Origin: Anagrus nilaparvatae
Lineage: Eukaryota > Arthropoda > Insecta > Hymenoptera > Mymaridae
DNA length: 64,000 nucleotides
Assembly (NCBI GenBank): GCA_022575985.1
Contig: JAKSXM010000288.1
Span: 1,887,501 to 1,951,500 of the forward strand
Direction of reading: 5' to 3'
Part shown: positions 1 through 12,672 of the stretch, piece by piece
Layout: every line of letters begins with the position of its first letter
Position numbering within the stretch: position 1 is the first letter of the stretch
Position numbers and translations under genes: made by a program
Notes under the pieces: model-generated
Database searches by the model: none
What the model was told of the DNA's origin: nothing
Seen by the model: only the letters and a program-made list of their open reading frames with translations

Positions 1-3000
1 CCTTACTCACCGAAAATGACCAACTTCAACACCTTTGTACACAGATTACTTATTTTTTCACTCAGCCAAGATAACTACTAACACAAAAATCGCATTATTA
101 ATCCAGAACTACAATATTCAAGTCAGTACCATAAATTACATAGCAATAGTCAATGGATATAATAGCAATATAATTGAAAAAATAATCTAAAAATACCAAA
201 ATCGCATTATGAATCCAAAAACAAAACAAAATACGTATCCGCAATATACGGAAATAACACTACTTTTATTCTCATGAATAATTTTAAAAAATTCAACTAC
301 CAAGTCAGCTTTCAAACTAATAATAAAATATCCAAGTTACTCAGGAATACTCATAACATATCTTTAGAAGAAAAATTGGGTATGTATAAGCTTTATTGTA
401 ACAACTGCGAATCCTTTTACATTGGTCAAAAGGGCAGAATTTGAAATTCGTTTAAATAAAAAAAATTCCGGTAGCGTCGCCTTAATTATGGTAACCACAA
501 CCAGAATTTTTATTAGCATTGAATTTTAGCTTTGGCCCCAAAGTATTGCAAATAATCCTGAACAAAGGATATTTTATGCTGCTTTAAGGGTATTTCTGTC
601 TGCCTTATTCATTATTCATAAAGCTTCAAATGTAATCCACTGATAAGAAAAGATATACCCACAATAAAAAAATACTAAATTTGGGAAAAATTTCAATTTT
701 TAGATAAATATTAGAGATAATTGCTTTGTAACTCGTGTATGATCTTTTTCACACACTGTGAATCCTTTCCCTTGCTCAACAATGTGCTATTGAATAATTT
801 CAATCATTCAAATTAAATAATATTATTACAGGTGTCGAGCAAATTTTTAAAAATAAACATTAAACTCCAAACATTCACTAAATTCTGTCTATAAAATCAA
901 TTAAATCAGTTTCATTCGTATTTAGTAAATATTTATTGTTAAAATACTAAAGAGAAAATTTTAATGGATATTTATTAATAACCATCTATATTTAATTTAA
1001 ATTTATTTTTATTTTTCAAATATAAAGCGCTTAATAAAATTTTTTGTAATATAAAATTGCTATATCAGATGTAAAAACATTTCTAATTAAAGGATTCATT
1101 ATTTCAATGGGTATAAGTTCTGACAAGGATTTGTCCAAAACGATAATATGATCGAACAAATAAGCGTAATAATTTTTTTTCTTGAATATCAAAATTTTTT
1201 TGGAATCTTAAATACGTCACAATAAAAATTAATCAAAGCACATTTAGATTTATATTTAAACATCGTTATTTTTATAAAAAATTAACATCTGGCTTGAAAA
1301 TTAATTAATAAATATTAATTAAGAGTTCTTAAGCAAAGAATCTGTTAAAAAGTTTTACCAAGAAAATAATATTATTTTTATCATGATTCACTTGTACAAA
1401 TATTTAAAAAACCGGCTATTTTTTAAAATTTGATAATTCAGGCAAAATTTTAATATATTAAAAAAAAAGAGTTAAGTTAATTTTAGTATAATATAAAAGT
1501 AAAAAATATTTAACATAAGTTAAGCAAAGTATTAAAACTCGAGAAGAATATAAATAATAAAAAAACAGACAAGAAAAGTATCTTCAGTTAAAATATGCGG
1601 TCACGAAACAAGGAATATTATCGATCGTTTAAAATCAGCTTAACTTATAGTCCATGAAACCGCAAGAAACTTGCAAATATAACGTTTCTTAGTAAGGGCT
1701 AAAAAAAACGCTACAAAAAAATAACGAAATTCCTTGAAAAAGTAAAAAAAAAAGCAGCCTGACGTATTAGGAGCTTTTCTAACTGATTATATACAAAAGT
1801 TTCAGTAAAAAAGTGTAATAATGTACATTAAAACTATTTTTAGCTTTTTTCAGAAAAAAGTCATTACAGTACATTATTTTCTATTTTTTTTGTGGTAAAA
1901 AATAAAAGCATTTTAATATGGAAATTTATATTAATGGATGAAAAAATTCTATTTATTTTCAGAAATTTATTAAAAAAATAATTTTTTTTTTTAATTTACA
2001 TATTAAAAGCGAATATTAAAAAACTATATTTTTCATATTTTTTGTAAAAATGCTAATTATCTAAATAATAAATTTTTATAAAATACGAAAAAATAGACCA
2101 TGAAAAATAATAATTAATATTGCTAAACAATCAAAAATCATTAATTATGATTTATTTATTCATGAAGCATAATAATAATAATAATAATAAAATTTTAATT
2201 AATGGCTAGAAAATAATGCAATATTATTTTATTGAAGAGCTTTTTTTTTAATAGACTTTGTATAATACAGTGTTTCTCATTTAACTGTTGGAAGAAAGCA
2301 ATTGCAATAAGTTAATGTACAATGACAGCTTATTATTTTTAAAAGAATAATGTTTATCTGGACGTACATTAAGAAATTAATATATATTAATAAACAAAAT
2401 AGTTTTAGATTGTGAATTTTACGGTTGACTAACAATTTTAAATAGAATTGGAATGAACCTCCGAGAATTTAATGTATTTCGATATTAGGTCCCGAAAAAA
2501 TAAAAACGTAAAAAATTTGCGTGGCGCTTTGTCTTAATTCGTGTGATAAATATGCAGGAGTATTCAGAAAAAGTAAAAATGTGTATCTTTCTTGATTAAA
2601 TAGAGTATATTCTAAAATTTTTTGCTTAAGGCTTCTTAAAGAAGTAAAGTTATGAAAGTAAATAAAAAAAATCATTTTTGAAAAAGATATTTCATATGAA
2701 AATATTTTTACATATTTTCGACGTGTAAAAAAAGTAAAAAAAGTCGATTTATTGAAAGTTTAAAAATGTTTTTAAATTTTGAATATATTTATAGATACAT
2801 TTTAATTTTTCAAAAAAAATTACAATAAGTGAGTTTAAAGTTGAGAAATTAGATTCGATTATTCTATGATTGCTCGTGCAACATCTATTTTCTTTAAACG
2901 TAAAGTTTGCGAGTGAACATTTTTTAAAATCTAAAAAAAAATTTTAATTTTAATTTTTCTAAATTATGAATTTATTTAATTAAAATAAAAGCTCAAATAA

Positions 3001-3360
3001 AAGGTAAATAATCAAGATAAAAATTAAAGTTTATTTAAGTATTTATTTTTGTGTTAGTTTAGAGTATATATGAATACTATCAGAAAATTTCTTCACTTTT
3101 ACGATGAAATAAATGAACATAATGTCACTTAGCAATTAAAGTTTACCTCTACAGTTTAACTCTCCGTCATATACACTAATTTCAGTTTGTTCTCTAAAGA
3201 ATAAGAGATAATATGTACAGTGTAAACGTATATTTATATAAATAGTTGTATATGTAATATTAGACCGTAAATGTACAAGTGAGAAAATGTTAAAATAAAA
3301 TTCTTCTTGAATTAAACACAATAAACATCATCATCATCATCATCCCTCTTCGTTGGCAGA
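1..3360. other. AT-rich DNA without a recognisable gene
   Basis: Very AT-rich DNA full of A and T runs, with only short open frames that lack recognisable motifs. It contains a short AAT microsatellite at about 2,170-2,190 and an ATC microsatellite at about 3,326-3,343. No exon, transposon end or RNA gene could be supported. Confidence 0.6.
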
Positions 3361-3365
3361 GACAA

Positions 3366-3680
3366 CTATTGCACTTGGCCTCGACAATGATAAACATATA
3401 TAAATGAACGAGGGTGTCTCTTTGGGCTAGTTTTTCTCAACGACAAATTCAGTAACATTATGCTACTCATGTATACATTTATAGAAATTTTCACACACTG
3501 ATACATGCGTACATACAATTTATAATATGATAGAGTACGTCCCTTTAACGTCAGTCGGCTGGAACTTCCAACGACGCGAAAGGATAATGGACGATCCGAC
3601 GCGACAAATGGAATACACAAGGCCGAACAAAATAAAATCGACATAAAAAAAAAGGAAACGATTGCCGCTTGGACGAACAC
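3366..3680 (-). CDS. Unrecognised small ORF with a signal-peptide-like start (doubtful)
   Basis: A 104-codon open frame in a patch that is visibly more GC-rich than its surroundings (about 3,540-3,700). The first 22 or so residues (start MFVQAAIVSFFFMSILFCSA) are hydrophobic and look like a signal peptide or a single membrane segment. The rest has no motif I recognise and is rich in Ser, Arg and Tyr. It could be the first exon of a secreted or membrane protein, an untranslated exon, or chance. There are no neighbouring exons to support it. Confidence 0.15.
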   Translation of the reverse strand: MFVQAAIVSFFFMSILFCSALCIPFVASDRPLSFRVVGSSSRLTLKGRTLSYYKLYVRMYQCVKISINVYMSSIMLLNLSLRKTSPKRHPRSFIYVYHCRGQVQ

Positions 3681-3719
3681 TTTAGGGGTTGATGCTTTTT
3701 TAGCTCTCTGGAATTACTA

Positions 3720-6587
3720 CTCCTACTGTATATTCCATCCTTTATCTTTTTTTATTCCTTAATTCTCTGTGGGAATTTTTCCTTCTTTCTCTTTTTTTTA
3801 TACATCATATGTTATATCAGCTAGATCAGCATTAAAACTGCAAAATCTTTTCGGCCTTCTATGTTTTCTTCAAATTTTATTACCTCTTTTTTTATTTTAT
3901 AACATTGCATCCTAGGAGAAATTATAGTAGTGCCAACTTGACATTGCTTTTTGTCAGAGTAAAAATAAACAAATATTTTTTTTTATTTTTTTTTTCAAAA
4001 TATCAAAGCTAAATAACTCAATTAATACTATTGAATTGATTATTTAATTAAATTTATATAAATTAAATTAATTAAATATTCAATTCACATAATTTCATAA
4101 ATTTATAACTTAATGAATAAAACAAACTTCTAACAACAGAATACTAAAATTAAAAGTAACTAAAATCAATTACTTAACCCATAGTCATAATATATAAAAC
4201 AATATCCCCCTATTTATTTTTTTTCTCTCAATTTTTCTCTTTACTCTTATAAAATTTATCATTGAAATTACAATGTCATTCGTATTATTGAATAGTGAAA
4301 TAAAAAATTACAGACAATAAAAGGGATTTAAAGTGCCTTTATATATAAATAGATATAATAAAACACACCCCCTCAACCATTATAGTTTTTCAATTTTAAT
4401 ATATAAAAGCATAAAATGTTTTAACCACAAATTTTTTTACTTTTGAATGATATAATGGAAATTTATAAAGGGTACTGAGATGAAAAAAGTGAAATTGTAA
4501 ATCTCCTATGAAAAATTAGATGTAAATGAATATAAGCAAATAATAAATTTTTGTTTATTTGTTTTATTTTGAACGTTTTGCTTCAATTTTTACACAAATT
4601 ATCTTTTTAAGTACAGTAAATACATGTGTCGAATTCGAGACAAATCAATATTTTTTCCTAATTTTTCCTATTTTTTCCGTAATCTACGAAAAAACATAAT
4701 TGATGATGGTTATCATAACTTTACTTAGATACAGGAACTCGAAAAAAAAAATTATGCCCTAAAATAAGCTGTGGCGGGAAACGTGACCATTTTCCGGAAA
4801 AACCAAAAAATTCGTACCCAGCACACCAAAAACTATAATTTCAATGGTCTCTATCTTTTGAATCCACCATGCGCACAAGTTTTATATGCTCCATCTGAAC
4901 TAAAGAAATATAAAACCCAAAATTTACATTAAATAAGTGCTGTAATCGATACCATCAATGCCTGCACTTTAAACATCCTTTTTTTACCCGATGTAATTAC
5001 ATAAACTCCAAATACATTCATGGCTCAGTTACCTATTGTTATTTATTTAAGAATTTTTTTTCTACGTATAATTTCAAACCCCTTTTAAAAATGGGGTTAA
5101 GTGCATTTTATTCATGTAAAATCCACGAAACCAAATAATCGAGTAAATCCCACTTCCGGGATAACTGCATTCATCCATATAATGTTCATTTTAGGTTAAG
5201 TAGCTATTGATCCGAAGCAATATAATATTCAAGTTAATATGATGCTTTTTTGAAACTGTAGTAGTATATTATGCAACAAGTGTATAAATAATCAAATACA
5301 TACTTAAAAATAAGATAAAATAAAATAAATACATCTGCCAAATTTTTTAACCTTTTGTCAATAACTCAATATAATTTTTGAATAAGAAAATTATTTATTT
5401 TGTACTCAAATGAAAAATGAACAAATATCAATAATACGTTTAAATTATTTGATTTGTTATATTATGAGAATAAGCTTTTATACGGATAAGTAATCAAATC
5501 TCTATTTAATATATATTGAGCATTTCATGTCAAATATGTCAGAGAAAATTGACGCATATTTGCATCTACAATGCATTCTTGACACAATATATATGTATAG
5601 AGAATAAGAAATAAGGGCCACGTAAATATACGTTATGTTATGTGGGCATACACAGAAACAGCAATCGAGTTATATATAATATATATGTGTGTACAGGGAA
5701 CTTCTGAAACACAAACCAATAGACAAGATGCGGAAGTGTAATCGGACGTCACAGTCACGTGGAGCATGCAGAATACATATAGATATGTACAAATCATCTT
5801 GCCCACATGCTGTTGTGTTCTCGTTAATTAACAACTTCTATATATGTATGAGGGATTTTGAAGACCTCCCTTGATTTCTATTACTATTAAATATATTATG
5901 TAGAGAGAGTAAAGCTACTGATGTTTGCTCTTATTTTGGGAATGGTATTTTGTATTGATTTTTAATAAAATATTTTTGGTATAATACAGCACTCCAACTA
6001 TCTTTTTCTTTGATCTTAATCATTATTTTTTGGCAATTTGAATAAAATGCTAATTTATAAATAATACAATACACTATATAATTATAAATTTCTTTAGAAA
6101 TAACATGTGTACACACCCTTATTCTGTACAGAAAAAATATCAGACTAATAAATAAATGGCAGATGTGTACTAATTTTTTTTCTTCTTCTATACATATGGT
6201 GTTAATATACCATAAATATTGAATAACTATTAAAATATGTCTATATAAATTATAATATAAATATATTTACAGTATTATTCTATTTTTTTTTTCTTCATTA
6301 AATCAAGATGTCATGATTATTAATTTAAGTAGACTAATTCAAGTGTATTTAGTTACAGGTATCAAATTAGTAACATATGTCATTTTATATATTTTTATTG
6401 TTTTTTTAAATTTATTATAATTTTATGCTGTTGTAATTATTATTTTATATTCTAAATACTGGGCCTATTTTAGACTGATGATTAAAAGTATTTTAGTAAT
6501 AAAATTATCTAAACGAATTTGGATCAAAATCAGTAAAGCTAATTTAAAAATTTAATTAAAGAAAAAGCATAATATTATTACTAATAT
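3720..6587. other. AT-rich DNA, nothing recognised
   Basis: Long AT-rich stretch with poly-A/T tracts and scattered short frames. No motif-bearing ORF, transposon termini or RNA gene was found. Confidence 0.5.
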
Positions 6588-7239
6588 ATATATATATGGG
6601 TTAATATTTGTGAAGTGTACATAAGCTTGCATGTATGGGTCACCAAATCCATTCCAAAATATTTCTAGTCCTAAATCTACGTTAAGAAAAATAATTTTCA
6701 CAATTTTTTAGTCTTCCAGAACTAATCTTCTTTTATTACCGTGGTTTTAATATTATTCGTTTCTTCACTATTTGTAACTCTTTGACATGTTTTTTAATGT
6801 GGAATTTGTTCATAGTGAGGGGTATGTTAAAAAAGTCCCAATTTTAGGGCCCCTAAAACTGACTTCAAATAATTTTAAGGACTTAAAATCCATTATGGTA
6901 GAAAATTTCTCATAGAATCTTATACCAGGGAAAAAATTTTTTTTAGATTTGCACATGGGCGAAAAAATCAACTTTTCTGCAATTGACTCTTATAAATTTA
7001 ATATCTCAGTTGTAGACACTTTAATTTTTATCCTGCTGGTCTTAAATTAAGCACCAGATTACAAAATAATGGTATTTAAAATATTGTTATTCAAAAATGA
7101 AAAAGGCGAAATTTCAAAGTTAAAAGTTATAAATTGATTTTTTTTTAAATTAATTTATGTACTATATACTTTTGACATAAAACAATTATGGCCTGACCAT
7201 TCAAACTATGTAAGCTTCACAAATATTAACCCATATACC
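6588..7239. mobile_element. TIR element (MITE, family B: GGGTTAATATTTGTGAAG ends)
   Basis: A 652-bp segment bounded by inverted ends. The left end reads ATATGGGTTAATATTTGTG at about 6,594 and its reverse complement ends near 7,234, continuing inward as GAAGTGTACATA / GAAGCTTACATA. The 8-bp word ACTAATAT occurs directly outside both ends (6,580-6,587 and 7,240-7,247), a plausible target duplication, although the flank is low-complexity. There is no transposase ORF, so it is non-autonomous. Related sequence occurs at 19,788-20,580 and inside the hAT element at 12,781-13,846. Confidence 0.65.
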
Positions 7240-8735
7240 ACTAATATTTTTTACAGGATTTAATAAAAAATAAACAAAAAACAAAGAAAAGTTTTAATTT
7301 AATTATCAATAAAGTTCATAATTTTTAAATTCCGTGCATTAACTTTTTATAGAGTAATAAATCAAATTTATTCACTAATTGTAAATGAAATATACATTTT
7401 AAAAAACTTTTTTATTAATTTATAAATTAAATAAGATTTATATAAATGATATTTTTTTACTTTATTATAATAACAGACACCAATTAAACTTTGTATATAT
7501 AAAACATACTTATTTTATGTAGAACTAATAAGAACTTGGAAATATATAATATGTAGATATTTTGTATTATAATAACAATACGATGCACTTTCCAGTCAAA
7601 TATAACTTTAATATAACTTACATTATTAGAAATTAGAATATGTTTGTGTACACACATTATACTTGTATGAAACTTCAAATTCAGATGTTTAAATTTATTC
7701 TTTAAAAATGAATATTTTATTTTTTGTGAGACACAGTCATGAGCCTTGATAATTACAAATTCTAAATCTGAATCATATAATTATGAGCAAGAAAACAGCT
7801 TATAATGTTGAAATTTAAACCCCAAAAATAGCCAATGAAGAAGAAAAAGGAAAAAAATATTTATTTGATTAAAGTACCTTCATCAGTTTACATATTGAAA
7901 CATTTATAGTCAACCTTAATGAAAAGAATTTCGCAATAATCTTATGGAAATTGGGTTCCGGTCAAATCTACTGAATTTTGGATATGATTTCGTCATCTCA
8001 AGCAAAAGTCTCAATAGGCACTAAGATTAATAATAAATAGTTTGGCCGCTACGGAGCTTGAAAGCTCTAACGCTCCTCCCTAGATTTAATTATTTTCGCA
8101 ATCTTTATAGGTGATAAATAACTTTTTTTACGTTTTTAAAAGTCTATCTGACAGCCGACTGCTACCAACTTTCTGCCAAACTTAAAGAGCGAATCTTATT
8201 TTTATTTTATGACTTTGTTTTTTCAGGTTAACTCAGCTTAAATCAGATATGCCAGGATCATCTTAAACACAGGAAACTGAAAAATTTTATTTCTTTAATC
8301 ATATATTTTCCATTTGAATGGAGCAGAATTTTTATTTTTTCAAAATTTAAAAGTTTATTCAACTCCAAAAAAAAAAAAACTGATTTTTCAGTTTTTTTTT
8401 TCTTTTCTTTTTTTAATAAAAAAATTTTGGAAACCAATATTCAAAATCGCTTTCATTCATATTCTTAGAAATATTATCAGTAATATTTATATAAATTTTC
8501 GTGATGGTTCGTTGAGTAGATTTTGAGCTACACTGCATGCAAGTTGAAAATACGTTTTTTTCGGAAATAGCAAATTTCAGCGCTATATTTAATTAATAAT
8601 TAAAAAAAAAAAAAATTGTATTTTTAAATAAATTTCCTTTCATTTGCAAATATTTTCAAGTGTTTACATTAATTTTTTCTGCCCGAAAAATATAAACAAA
8701 AATCCCTGTTTTTGCTCTTGTATGTAAAGGATCCG
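7240..8735. other. AT-rich DNA, nothing recognised
   Basis: No supported gene or element. Open frames at 7,484-7,678 and 8,314-8,526 are low-complexity Ile/Lys/Phe/Tyr-rich translations of AT-rich DNA. Confidence 0.5.
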
Positions 8736-8739
8736 TCCG

Positions 8740-9720
8740 CCTTAAAGACACCCAGAAAAATCAAATTGTAATAGACATAATTTTAAAGATTGTTGACAGG
8801 ATATATTTTCCTTACTTTTAATGGCGTTGATTATCTCTACCGACTTGATAAAATATTCTAAATCAAGTATTTGGATGACTCACTTAGGAACAAACTTCTT
8901 AACTTTGACCTGCTCCTCAAATACTTTTCGTAGATTATTTGTAAAGAAATCTAATTTATTGTTTAATTTCTTTAGCTCAACCAAAAAGTATCCCATCTTG
9001 GTCTTGCGTACACTGCTAATTTTGGCTCCAAGTTCCTCTGGCTTAACCTGAGACCTGAAAGCCTTCGGTAAATCAGCATAAGATCTCCCAGTGGGTAGTT
9101 TCATGGCGTTTGGCCCCGATTTTATGGAACTGACTTCTTTTTTGTGACTATTGGATGTTTTTCATTTTCTTCCTGCCCGTTCTTTCATTCGTTGTTCCTT
9201 TTTATTGTTTACCTTTCCTTTTAATGACAACTCTTTGGAAGAGTTCATTGTCCCTATCTACGTTTTGTGTGGTAGCACTGTGACTGTGGCGGTATCTGAA
9301 CCTGATGGCGCGTTCATGGTGGAACAGTAGGGTAGGTAGAGTAGGTCTCCTAGTCTCGTTAAGAAATGGTATTTATCAGATATTTATATACTTTTTTTAT
9401 CGTTTCCTAGGATCGATTTCAAAACATACGTTTCTGGTGATCATGATAATCACGAATCACATCTCAAAACGATAAAAATTGGCGAAAATGCCATTTCGTA
9501 ACGAGACTAGGAGACCTACTCTACCTACCCTACTGTTCTACTATGAACGCACCCTGAGTCTCTGACTGAGTGTTATCAATCACTAAGTTTATAATTATTG
9601 CTGTAGCACCAGACATTTTGGAAGTTATTCCACATTTGCCTGCATCAGATCTCTCCAAACCCTCTGCATCCTGATTTGAAGTGTCATTGCTTTTGCTTTG
9701 AGACTACTTTTTTATCGCTG
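8740..9720 (-). pseudogene. R1-type LINE ORF1 (gag-like) relic
   Basis: The minus strand carries a degraded ORF1 of an R1-clade non-LTR retrotransposon. The clearest part is the open frame 9,104-8,880, with GRSYADL near its start followed by a SSVRKTKMGYFLVEL segment. This matches the layout of R1 ORF1 proteins, in which a G-x-S-Y-A-D motif precedes an RRT-x-x-G-x-L-hydrophobic core. The frame seems to run on past its stop towards 8,740 with an I-L-D-L-E-like segment. Upstream, towards 9,720, a Ser/Thr/Asp-rich stretch fits the ORF1 N-terminus. It is interrupted by stops and by the MITE at 9,306-9,552. No pol part was found nearby. Family placement is from memory of motifs. Confidence 0.55.
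9306..9552. mobile_element. Foldback MITE inserted in the R1 ORF1 relic
   Basis: Near-perfect inverted repeats. The left arm (GCGTTCATGGTGGAACAGTA, then GGGTAGGTAGAGTAGG and CTCCTAGTCTCGTTA) reappears as its reverse complement at the right, ending GAACGCAC at about 9,552. The arms are roughly 70 bp around a short AT-rich centre. CCTGA lies outside both ends (9,301-9,305 and 9,553-9,557), a possible 5-bp target duplication. No coding capacity. Confidence 0.75.
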
Positions 9721-9729
9721 AGTTAGATA

Positions 9730-11425
9730 TGTACTGTTTAAAAGGATATTTGATGCCACTTTTTTCTTTCAAATGCTGGTCTCTTATTGCTTTGAGTAGT
9801 GACCTTGTAGCAGTAATTTTACCTATTATAGTTATCTTATCTTATAAAAATGTCATTAACAGAAGTATTGATTTTCCCAATGAAGTGATTAATTTTGCAA
9901 ATATGATTTTAATTTTTATGAATACATAAATACTTATTTTTTAAGTTCTTATGTTCATTTACGTCGGTTTTCACGCAATTATTAATAAAAAAAAAAAAAA
10001 AAAAATCCAGTAACAAGGTGGAGCGGTAATGTATTTTATTAAAATTGCATTTTATTCTTAAGTGAAACAATTATTAATTATTTAATTTAAAGAAAATAAA
10101 AGTCACTTTTTAATATACTTACACATTTGAAAAAACTTATATTTTAAAATGTTAAAAAATAGAAAAGTTATCCTAATAATTAAAAGAGTATTAAAAAGAA
10201 AATAAATTTCTATTTACATTTTTTTTTTTTTTAATTATAAAGTAATAGTATACCTTAAATAATATTTAAATCTTAGAAAAGCTTATATAATAACTAATAA
10301 TTGTTTTTTAATTATATCGAGATAAAGTTATATATAATATACATAAAAATTAAATGCACATTATTCTGATAAATTGTTTGTATACTCAAGATAAGAGAAC
10401 TTTAATAACTAACCATTACATTGTTCTATATTTATTATAAAATGTGTGTATAGGTACATAGACTTATTTAAAATAACTTTAATATTATTTGTTCTATATA
10501 TTACATACATACAACATATATATATTATAATAAAATTTAACATCGTTACAGGAAAATTTTAATATTTACTATATATATATATTATCTAGTTTAATGTATC
10601 TTGTGCTATATACTCATTAAATGAAAAATAAAATAAAACGGATTAGTTGGTTTATATCACAACATTAAATTAAATATGATATATAATTTTTTTTTTTTCT
10701 TTCGTGTATTATTAAAAAAAAGTAGTTTTTATATTTATAAAATATTCAAACTGGATGAATTCATTAAGAAAATGTATTTTAATAGTATATGAGGTACATA
10801 TATGTTATTTTTTTGAATTATAAATAGGTTGATACTTCTATATAGTGTGTATCAGTTGCATGCTAAAGTTATCATGTCAGGCCCAAAATATATTTCATAG
10901 AATTTATTAATAAAAATCAAAATTATTGTACAAAAAAAAATATTTTTTTTTCTCATATTAAACACGTTTATTATCATTAAAATGTTTTTCTTGTTCATTA
11001 GTTCATAAAAAATTATGCTGGTAAACCGATGTTGATGACGGATTCTAGATGCAATCTGCGAAAATCAAATTTTTTCCATAATTTCTCCCAGCTTGAATTT
11101 TTAGACTAGATAAAAGTTAAATTGTATTTACCCATTTAGTCTGGCCCTACCCCACTATAAAAAAAAATTGGTTTTGCGAGCGGAAATTTTTATAAATTAG
11201 GACAGGCTTGAATTGAAAACATAAAAAATATTAACCTGGCCTTAAAAAGGTAAGTCCCTTCGTTTTAAAAATTTGAATTGTTAAAATAGTTGTTAAAATA
11301 GATATTTTAAATACTTAATTGTGGTTTTTTTATTTATAAAATGGTTTTTAATGTTAATTATTATATTCATGCAAAATTTTTACTTAATATAATTTTAATT
11401 TAAGCCGGACCTAAAGTTTTAAAAA
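9730..11425. other. AT-rich DNA, nothing recognised
   Basis: Low-complexity AT-rich DNA. The open frame at 9,729-9,929 on the plus strand has no recognisable motif. No element termini were seen. Confidence 0.5.
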
Positions 11426-11429
11426 CCAC

Positions 11430-11945
11430 CGTTTAACAACTTTTGAGAACGCCTTATTGCTTCATCAGGGGGTCTAAATTGTGATGCAAGATATGGAGGT
11501 CTACCAGTAGATACTAAGCTATGCACTAATACCAGTTTATAGTATTTTGTAAGTGAATTTGCTGTTAATCAGTTTAATTCTTTCCTGAATGAGGTTATTG
11601 AGACACGTTCATATCTTCCAACACTAAAGATAAATCTTATAGCAAAGTTGAAGATTCTTTCAACCTTATCCATAAGTGTGACATCTAAAGCATCATAAAC
11701 TAGACAGCAGTAATCAAAAAATGGATCAATTAAAGATGAAACTAACAATGTACAAAGATTATAGGATAGTAGTCTCGATTTTAGACGTAACCTATGTAAT
11801 GTATAATGTACATTTTTTGATAGTTTCATTATATGTAATGACCAATTTAATGTAGTTGTTAAAATCACACCTAAATTTAATACTGATGAAGAATACGGTA
11901 TAGTCACATTTGAAACAGTTATTGAAAGAATACCCGTATTATATA
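11430..11945 (-). pseudogene. LINE ORF2 reverse transcriptase C-terminal fragment
   Basis: The open frame 11,907-11,569 contains LNLGVILTTTLNWSLHIMKL, then a TLHRLRL segment and FDYCCLVYDAL, followed by VERIFNFAIRFIF. These are the post-palm (thumb/connection) motifs of CR1/Jockey RTs. The frame continues past an in-frame TGA at 11,569-11,571 through KYYKLVLVHSLVS and PPYLASQFRPPDE, the usual C-terminal end. A second, more broken copy of the same family lies at 32,926-33,840. Confidence 0.75.
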
Positions 11946-11965
11946 AATTATTTAATATTTAATTA

Positions 11966-12286
11966 TTATTTGGTCTACGATAAATTATTGAAAAAAGTAA
12001 GACAGAGGTATTGATAAAGATTTTCAAAATAAGAAAATCTGGTTTATCAATATCATCTGTAAGTAAAGTATATAATACTTTGTAATTTAATGAATTATGA
12101 AGGTAGGCAGCTACCCCACCATCACCTATGAGTTCGACATCTTTTTGATCAGTAACTACTCGATCTGCTCTGATTAAATTATAATTTTCTATTGTGAAAA
12201 GATCAGAATTATGATAGGGTTTAATCCATGTTTCTGTAAAATCTATTAATAGTAGGGCAGTTTCAGCCGCTTTCGTAATTAATGTG
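11966..12286 (-). pseudogene. LINE ORF2 endonuclease (APE-type) fragment
   Basis: An open minus-strand stretch reads LLLIDFTETWIKPYHNSDLF, then YNLIRADR, a GDGGVA(A)Y-LHNSL segment and a final SIIYRRPN. ETW, the D-R and GGGV-(A/C)-Y-(I/L)-x-(N/S)-SL blocks and the YRPPN block are the conserved order of APE-type endonucleases of CR1/Jockey LINEs. The G-D-G-G in place of G-G-G shows decay. The next piece downstream is already the RT C-terminus, so several hundred codons are missing. Confidence 0.65.
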
Positions 12287-12409
12287 AAAAAATTATTATT
12301 ATTTATTAAGAATTTATATTATTAAAAAAAATATTTAAATTAAAATGATTTACCATTTTATTATTGCTGAATAAGGATGTTGATCTTTTTGCTAGAGTAC
12401 TTTTAGATA

Positions 12410-12672
12410 GCTATAATGTATGTAGTAAATTTAGATCAAAACCATTAGGAATTAATACTTGGGGTTCCCGATTTCTACGAAAAAAACACCTGACCTTCAT
12501 TACAGAATACTGATATATCTTTATTTTGTTTTAAAAATTTTACAATATGAGTGTAACGTTTATATAACTCCGTGGGTAAAAGATCATTCAGGTATAAGAT
12601 TTTATTTGCATCTTGTAGTATTATTGTAGTAGGAAAAAGATCAGCATATATTACCTTACCTCTACGTCTTTT
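12410..12672 (-). pseudogene. LINE ORF1, C-terminal FP-type domain
   Basis: The minus strand encodes RRRGKVIYADLFPTT followed by NDLLPTELYKRYTHIVKFLK and GQVFF, then in frame after a stop RNREPQVLIPNG. This is the typical end of FP-domain ORF1 proteins (a baculovirus FP-like C-terminus: a helix of tLL..r..., then a G-x-V/I-x-x-R segment). It is the continuation of the ORF1 piece at 14,000-15,115, separated by 1.2 kb of inserted DNA. Non-functional. Confidence 0.6.
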
